This document shows, one piece after another, positions 49,433 to 52,815 of a stretch of DNA of 52,815 nucleotides. This stretch comes from Lachnospiraceae bacterium (lineage in GTDB: Bacteria; Bacillota; Clostridia; Lachnospirales; Lachnospiraceae). Under the pieces are notes generated by a model, which was not told the origin of the DNA, did no database searches, and saw only the letters and a list, made by a program, of their open reading frames with translations. The stretch covers positions 1 through 52,815 of the forward strand of contig SVFO01000028.1 in the NCBI GenBank assembly GCA_015056795.1, read 5' to 3'. Within the stretch, counting starts at the first letter, position 1, and every line of letters begins with the position of its first letter. Made by a program: the position numbers and the translations under genes.

Positions 49433-50692
49433 ATGACTGCAGAAATCATTTGCGTAGGTACGGAGCTTTTGCTTGGAAACATCGTAAACACGAACGCTGC
49501 TTATCTTGCAGAGCAGCTTGCCGCGCTTGGCATGTCCTGCTTTTACCAGACGGTGGTGGGAGACAACCGCGCGAGACTTTTGGAGACCCTGGATCTAGCT
49601 GCAAAACGCAGTGAGGTGATCGTGCTCTCGGGTGGTCTTGGGCCGACGCAGGATGACCTGACGAAGGAAACCGTGGCAGAGTATTGCGGGAAGAAGCTTG
49701 TGATGGACGAGGCGAGCAAGAAAATGATCGCGGAGTATTTTGCCGCGAGGGAAATAAAGCCGACGGAAAACAACTGGAAGCAGGCCATGGTGCCCGAGGG
49801 CAGCAAGGTCTTCCCTAATCATAACGGAACGGCACCTGGCATTGCTATTAAGGCCAAAAAGAATCACTTTCTGTTACTTCCGGGACCGCCGGAGGAGCTG
49901 CAGCTCATGTTCGAGGAGAGCGCAATTCCTTATCTGCAGGAGCTTTCGCCCAATGTCATCCTCTCACAGACCGTGAAGACCTGTGGATTGTCAGAGAGCT
50001 TTGTGGAGCAGCAGCTTCGCGATTTGATTGATAAGCAAAGCAATCCTACGATTGCAACCTATGCCAAGACGGGCGAGGTACATGTTCGCGTGACGGCAAA
50101 GGCCGATACGGCTAAGGATGCGAACAAGCTGATTAAGCCTGTGGTAAAGGAGCTGAAGGCGCGCTTTGGCAATAGCATTTATTCCGCAGATGAGGGCGTG
50201 ACGCTGGAGAAGGCCTTAGTGGATCTTCTGCAGGGCGCAGGGCTGACCATCAGCTGCGCGGAGTCCTGCACGGGAGGAATGCTCTCGGCAACCATCATCA
50301 ACGTACCAGGCGTATCGGAGCTTTATAAGGCTGGCTTTGTGACCTATTCCAACAAGGCAAAGAGAAAGCTTCTTGGCGTGAAGAAGGGAACGCTGCAAAA
50401 GTATGGTGCAGTCAGCAGTCAGACGGCGGAGGAGATGGTCAAGGGACTTCTCTCCGAGACGAAGACGGATGTCGGACTGGCAGTGACGGGTATCGCAGGA
50501 CCCGACGGCGGAACCAAGGAAAAGCCTGTGGGACTGGTGTATATCAGCTGTAACGTCAAGGGAAAGATCACCGTGAAGGAGTGCCATTTTAAGGGGACGA
50601 GGGAGAAAATCCGTAAGGCCTCCGTTGCAGCGGCACTGATGCTGGCGAGAAGCTGCGTCTTGGAATATCTCAGTAAGGAAATCCTAAAATAA
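49433..50692 (+). CDS. cinA: CinA family protein (nicotinamide-nucleotide amidase domain)
   Basis: A 419-residue two-domain CinA. The N-terminal MoCF/COG1058 domain starts AEIICVGTELLLGNIVNTNA and includes SGGLGPTQDDLTKE. The C-terminal CinA domain carries SCAESCTGGMLSA and TGIAGPDGGTKEKPVG, typical of NMN deamidases. ATG 49433 follows GGAGGA; a longer frame from 49397 is not supported. It is often co-transcribed with recA, but a terminator separates them here. Confidence 0.92.
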   Translation: MTAEIICVGTELLLGNIVNTNAAYLAEQLAALGMSCFYQTVVGDNRARLLETLDLAAKRSEVIVLSGGLGPTQDDLTKETVAEYCGKKLVMDEASKKMIAEYFAAREIKPTENNWKQAMVPEGSKVFPNHNGTAPGIAIKAKKNHFLLLPGPPEELQLMFEESAIPYLQELSPNVILSQTVKTCGLSESFVEQQLRDLIDKQSNPTIATYAKTGEVHVRVTAKADTAKDANKLIKPVVKELKARFGNSIYSADEGVTLEKALVDLLQGAGLTISCAESCTGGMLSATIINVPGVSELYKAGFVTYSNKAKRKLLGVKKGTLQKYGAVSSQTAEEMVKGLLSETKTDVGLAVTGIAGPDGGTKEKPVGLVYISCNVKGKITVKECHFKGTREKIRKASVAAALMLARSCVLEYLSKEILK

Positions 50693-50696
50693 TTAT

Positions 50697-50749
50697 AAAA
50701 TGTATCACGAGACTTGCGAAAAGGCAGGGAACGTGATACATTTTTTTTA
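50697..50749 (+). terminator. Intrinsic terminator after cinA
   Basis: AAAATGTATCACG pairs with CGTGATACATTTT, followed by a total of eight T residues. Confidence 0.92.
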
Positions 50750-50982
50750 TCTGGTAACTATGTTTCTTTGCGGCACGCGGCGCCATCGAGCGTTCCCTCC
50801 GCAATCCGGCATTTCGCCACAAGTTTTCAGAATGAAAGTAAAAAACTTAAAAATGAACGGAGGGATGCCATTGAGGGAACTATAATGGACACAAAAGGCG
50901 CTATTCTTTCTATGGATGAAGAAAGTAAGCGGTAAAAACGCTGATCTTGATCAAGATTTGTAAAAAGGTTTCGCAAAAAAGA
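50750..50982. other. Intergenic region before recA
   Basis: About 230 bases without a supported gene. It holds CCCTCCG (50797-50803) and CGGAGGG, an inverted pair, and a 16-codon ORF at 50885-50935 without a good ribosome site. Nothing else convincing is seen. Confidence 0.5.
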
Positions 50983-51033
50983 TTGACAAAATCGAACAAA
51001 TGTTTTATGATAACAGCAACGAACATTTGTTCC
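50983..51033 (+). promoter_or_regulatory. recA promoter with two SOS boxes
   Basis: TTGACA at 50983-50988, 17-base spacer and TATGAT at 51006-51011. SOS box 1, CGAACAAATGTTTT (50993-51006), covers the spacer and the first -10 base. Box 2, CGAACATTTGTTCC (51020-51033), covers the start region. Both fit the Gram-positive LexA consensus; box 2 fits better. Confidence 0.9.
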
Positions 51034-51075
51034 CAAAATGAATTGCCCGCGGGCAAAGAGAGGGGAAAGAAACAC

Positions 51076-52098
51076 ATGGAAAAAGAAGAAAAAATGAAAG
51101 CGCTGGATGCGGCGCTCAGTCAGATTGAAAAGCAGTATGGCAAGGGTACGGTGATGCGTTTGGGGGATCCTTCCGCGAAGATGAACGTGGAGACGATTCC
51201 GACTGGCTCCTTAAGCCTTGACATTGCCTTGGGCCTTGGAGGAATTCCTAAGGGAAGAATTATTGAGATTTATGGACCTGAGTCCAGTGGTAAGACAACG
51301 GTTACATTGCACATGATTGCAGAGGTGCAAAAGCGCGGCGGAATTGCAGGCTTTATTGACGCAGAGCATGCGTTGGATCCCGTTTATGCAAAGAATATTG
51401 GTGTCAACATTGATGATCTTTACATTTCCCAGCCGGATAATGGTGAGCAGGCGATGGAAATTACGGAGACTATGGTGCGTTCCGGTGCCATGGACATCGT
51501 TGTAGTGGACTCCGTGGCAGCATTGGTGCCGAAGGCGGAGATTGATGGAGACATGGGCGACAGCCATGTTGGACTGCAGGCAAGATTGATGTCTCAGGCA
51601 TTGCGTAAGCTGACGGCAGTGATCAGCAAGTCAAACTGTACCGTCGTATTTATCAACCAGCTGCGTGAGAAGATTGGCGTCATGTTCGGTAATCCTGAGA
51701 CGACGACGGGTGGTCGCGCATTGAAGTTCTATGCTTCCGTTCGTTTGGACGTCAGAAGGATTGAATCCCTGAAGCAGGGCGGAGAGGTCATTGGTAACCG
51801 TACCCGCGTGAAGGTGGTTAAGAATAAGGTGGCACCGCCCTTTAAGGAGGCGGAATTTGACATCATGTTTGGTGAGGGTATCTCCACCGCAGGTGACATT
51901 CTGGATTTGGCAGCCTCCATCAATATTGTCAACAAATCTGGTGCCTGGTATGCTTATCAGGGAGAGAAGATCGGACAGGGTCGTGAGAATGCAAAGCAGT
52001 ATCTCAAGGACAATCCAGCCGTTTGTGATGAGATTGAGGCAAAGATCAGAGAGCATTTTAACCTAAACGGTGAAGGAGCAGCGCAGGCTGACGAGTAA
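51076..52098 (+). CDS. recA: RecA recombinase
   Basis: A 340-residue RecA. Walker [10 protein letters not shown] is at about residues 66-74, the MAW-like [26 protein letters not shown] region follows, and L2 lies in the [17 protein letters not shown] stretch. It forms ATP-dependent filaments on single-stranded DNA for repair, recombination and LexA cleavage. ATG 51076 follows AGAGAGGGG; an upstream in-frame ATG at 50947 precedes the promoter's -10 and is excluded. It is under double SOS control. Confidence 0.97.
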   Translation: MEKEEKMKALDAALSQIEKQYGKGTVMRLGDPSAKMNVETIPTGSLSLDIALGLGGIPKGRIIEIYGPESSGKTTVTLHMIAEVQKRGGIAGFIDAEHALDPVYAKNIGVNIDDLYISQPDNGEQAMEITETMVRSGAMDIVVVDSVAALVPKAEIDGDMGDSHVGLQARLMSQALRKLTAVISKSNCTVVFINQLREKIGVMFGNPETTTGGRALKFYASVRLDVRRIESLKQGGEVIGNRTRVKVVKNKVAPPFKEAEFDIMFGEGISTAGDILDLAASINIVNKSGAWYAYQGEKIGQGRENAKQYLKDNPAVCDEIEAKIREHFNLNGEGAAQADE

Positions 52099-52112
52099 GA
52101 GAGGAACAGGGC

Positions 52113-52730
52113 ATGATCGTAACGGGGTTAGAGGAACTCACAAAATCCCGAAGCAGGGTCAGCATCGATGGGGAGTTCGCCTTTGTGTTATACAAAGGCG
52201 AGCTTCGTCATTTTCACCTGCAAATCGGGGAAGAATTAAAGGAAAAGGATTATGAAACGATTATGCAGGAGATTCTGCCGAAGCGTGCAAAGCTGCGGGC
52301 GATGAACCTGCTGTTAAAGAAGGATTATACCACGGCGAAGCTACGGGAAAAGCTGCTTTTGGGTGGTTATCCAGAGGGAATTGTGGAGGAAGCGCTGGAA
52401 TATGTGGCCTCCTTTCATTACGTGGATGATTTGAGGTTTGCATTGGATTTCATTCGCTGTCATCAGGAGGACAGGACACGCCTTCGCATGGAGCAGGACC
52501 TTCGGGGGAAGGGAATCAGCAGTGAAGTAATTTCTCAGGCATTTCTGGCGTGGGAGGAAGAAGGAGGAGCCCAGGACGAGGCTGGCATGATCCAAAAGCT
52601 TTTTCGGAAGAGAGGGTTTGATCCCGAATCAGCCACAACTACTGAGCAGAATCGCGAATATGCGTTTCTGTTGCGAAAGGGTTTTTCCTCAGATAGTATT
52701 AGAAACGCAATTTTTCATTCTTTTACTTGA
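52113..52730 (+). CDS. recX: Regulatory protein RecX
   Basis: A 205-residue RecX protein made of three-helix repeats, with ALEYVASFHYVDDLRFALDFI and the RMEQDLRGKGIS segment as family markers. It modulates RecA filaments. It lies 14 bases after recA, so it shares the SOS promoter. It is of ordinary length for the family. Confidence 0.93.
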   Translation: MIVTGLEELTKSRSRVSIDGEFAFVLYKGELRHFHLQIGEELKEKDYETIMQEILPKRAKLRAMNLLLKKDYTTAKLREKLLLGGYPEGIVEEALEYVASFHYVDDLRFALDFIRCHQEDRTRLRMEQDLRGKGISSEVISQAFLAWEEEGGAQDEAGMIQKLFRKRGFDPESATTTEQNREYAFLLRKGFSSDSIRNAIFHSFT

Positions 52731-52755
52731 CATCCCTCCTAAATCAGTTTATCAT
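52727..52755 (+). promoter_or_regulatory. Promoter for the gene at the window edge
   Basis: TTGACA at 52727-52732 (overlapping the recX stop), 17-base spacer and TATCAT at 52750-52755. AAGGAGG at 52796-52802 precedes an ATG at 52813. Confidence 0.7.
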
Positions 52756-52812
52756 TGTAGTGTTGTGAATTGCTTTTGAACTGTGAAAATTACATAAGGA
52801 GGTGCTCCAGAA

Positions 52813-52815
52813 ATG
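52813..52815 (+). CDS. Start codon of a truncated gene
   Basis: Only the ATG is inside the window. The strong promoter and AAGGAGG site make it a real start. In many Clostridia the gene after recX is ribonuclease Y (rny), but no coding sequence is available to test this. Confidence 0.5.

Noticed and set aside
50714..50935. A 73-codon ORF between cinA and recA
   Set aside because: It starts inside the cinA terminator, has no ribosome site and no family resemblance.
50947..51075. An extended N-terminus of RecA
   Set aside because: The extra codons lie over the recA promoter and SOS boxes; the ATG at 51076 has a proper ribosome site and gives a normal RecA length.
1..52815. CRISPR arrays, tRNA and rRNA genes
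   Set aside because: No regularly spaced repeats, cloverleaf-type sequences or rRNA motifs were recognised on either strand.

Overview
The window looks like the chromosome of an anaerobic Firmicute of class Clostridia, most likely a Lachnospiraceae. The evidence is a moderate-GC, strongly stranded gene order, strong AGGAGG ribosome sites, a Spo0A-type DNA-binding domain, the yicC-remA-gmk-rpoZ-rimO-pgsA-cinA-recA-recX run, a glycogen synthase and DUF4317. No phage, IS element, CRISPR array, rRNA or tRNA was found. The genus is not determined.

Layout. 1-9.3 kb: an AraC regulator divergent from a sugar dehydrogenase/isomerase pair, a GNAT, an Rrf2 regulator, TldD/TldE, an AlkZ-like protein and a GH43 glycosidase. 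9.3-12.6 kb: an IscR-like Rrf2 regulator divergent from iscS-iscU, then a CmbR/CysR-like LysR regulator. 12.6-13.4 kb: a toxin-antitoxin pair. 13.4-17.7 kb: a cystine-type ABC transporter operon that starts with a poly-cysteine leader peptide and a Xi-class GST. 17.7-27.7 kb: a second leader peptide, then an M20 hydrolase, an SsuABC-like transporter, two cysteine synthases, a GNAT fused to a cystathionine gamma-synthase/lyase, and a MalY beta-lyase. 27.7-30.7 kb: a third leader peptide with O-acetylhomoserine sulfhydrylase, then a third cysteine synthase. 30.8-40.4 kb: an Rpn nuclease, a zinc-ribbon membrane protein, DUF4317, a receiver-less Spo0A relative, glgA, a flippase, rqcH and a small SOS-controlled gene. 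40.8-45.0 kb: MoxR-DUF58-transglutaminase. 45.2-52.8 kb: the housekeeping run ending in recA-recX and the start codon of the next gene.

The most striking content is a layered cysteine-control system spanning 3.7-30 kb. Four promoters carry the same near-identical box, ACCTATTGACAYRGTAGGY, with the -35 hexamer TTGACA inside it and a 17-bp spacer. They lie before the 3.8-kb Rrf2 gene, iscSU, the 18-27 kb operon and metY. Three transcripts begin with short ORFs rich in consecutive Cys codons (CCCCC, CCC, CC), each followed by an intrinsic terminator before the first enzyme or transporter gene. In leaders 2 and 3 the segment just after the Cys codons can pair with the 5' arm of the terminator, which is the geometry of ribosome-mediated attenuation. 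Leader 1 lacks the Rrf2-type box; its promoter instead has a TGATA-N9-TATCA-N4-TGATA site at an activator position, matching the CmbR/CysR motif, and a LysR regulator of that type lies 1-2 kb upstream. The inferred logic is regulator sensing of cysteine or Fe-S status at initiation, plus charged Cys-tRNA sensing at attenuation.

Other notable items are a roughly 60-nt structured repeat in the 5' UTRs of iscS and of an SOS-controlled small gene, a pair of covarying long hairpins near 24.4 and 29.4 kb, a 127-nt four-helix element directly before remA, and an SOS box inside the promoter of a 92-residue protein.
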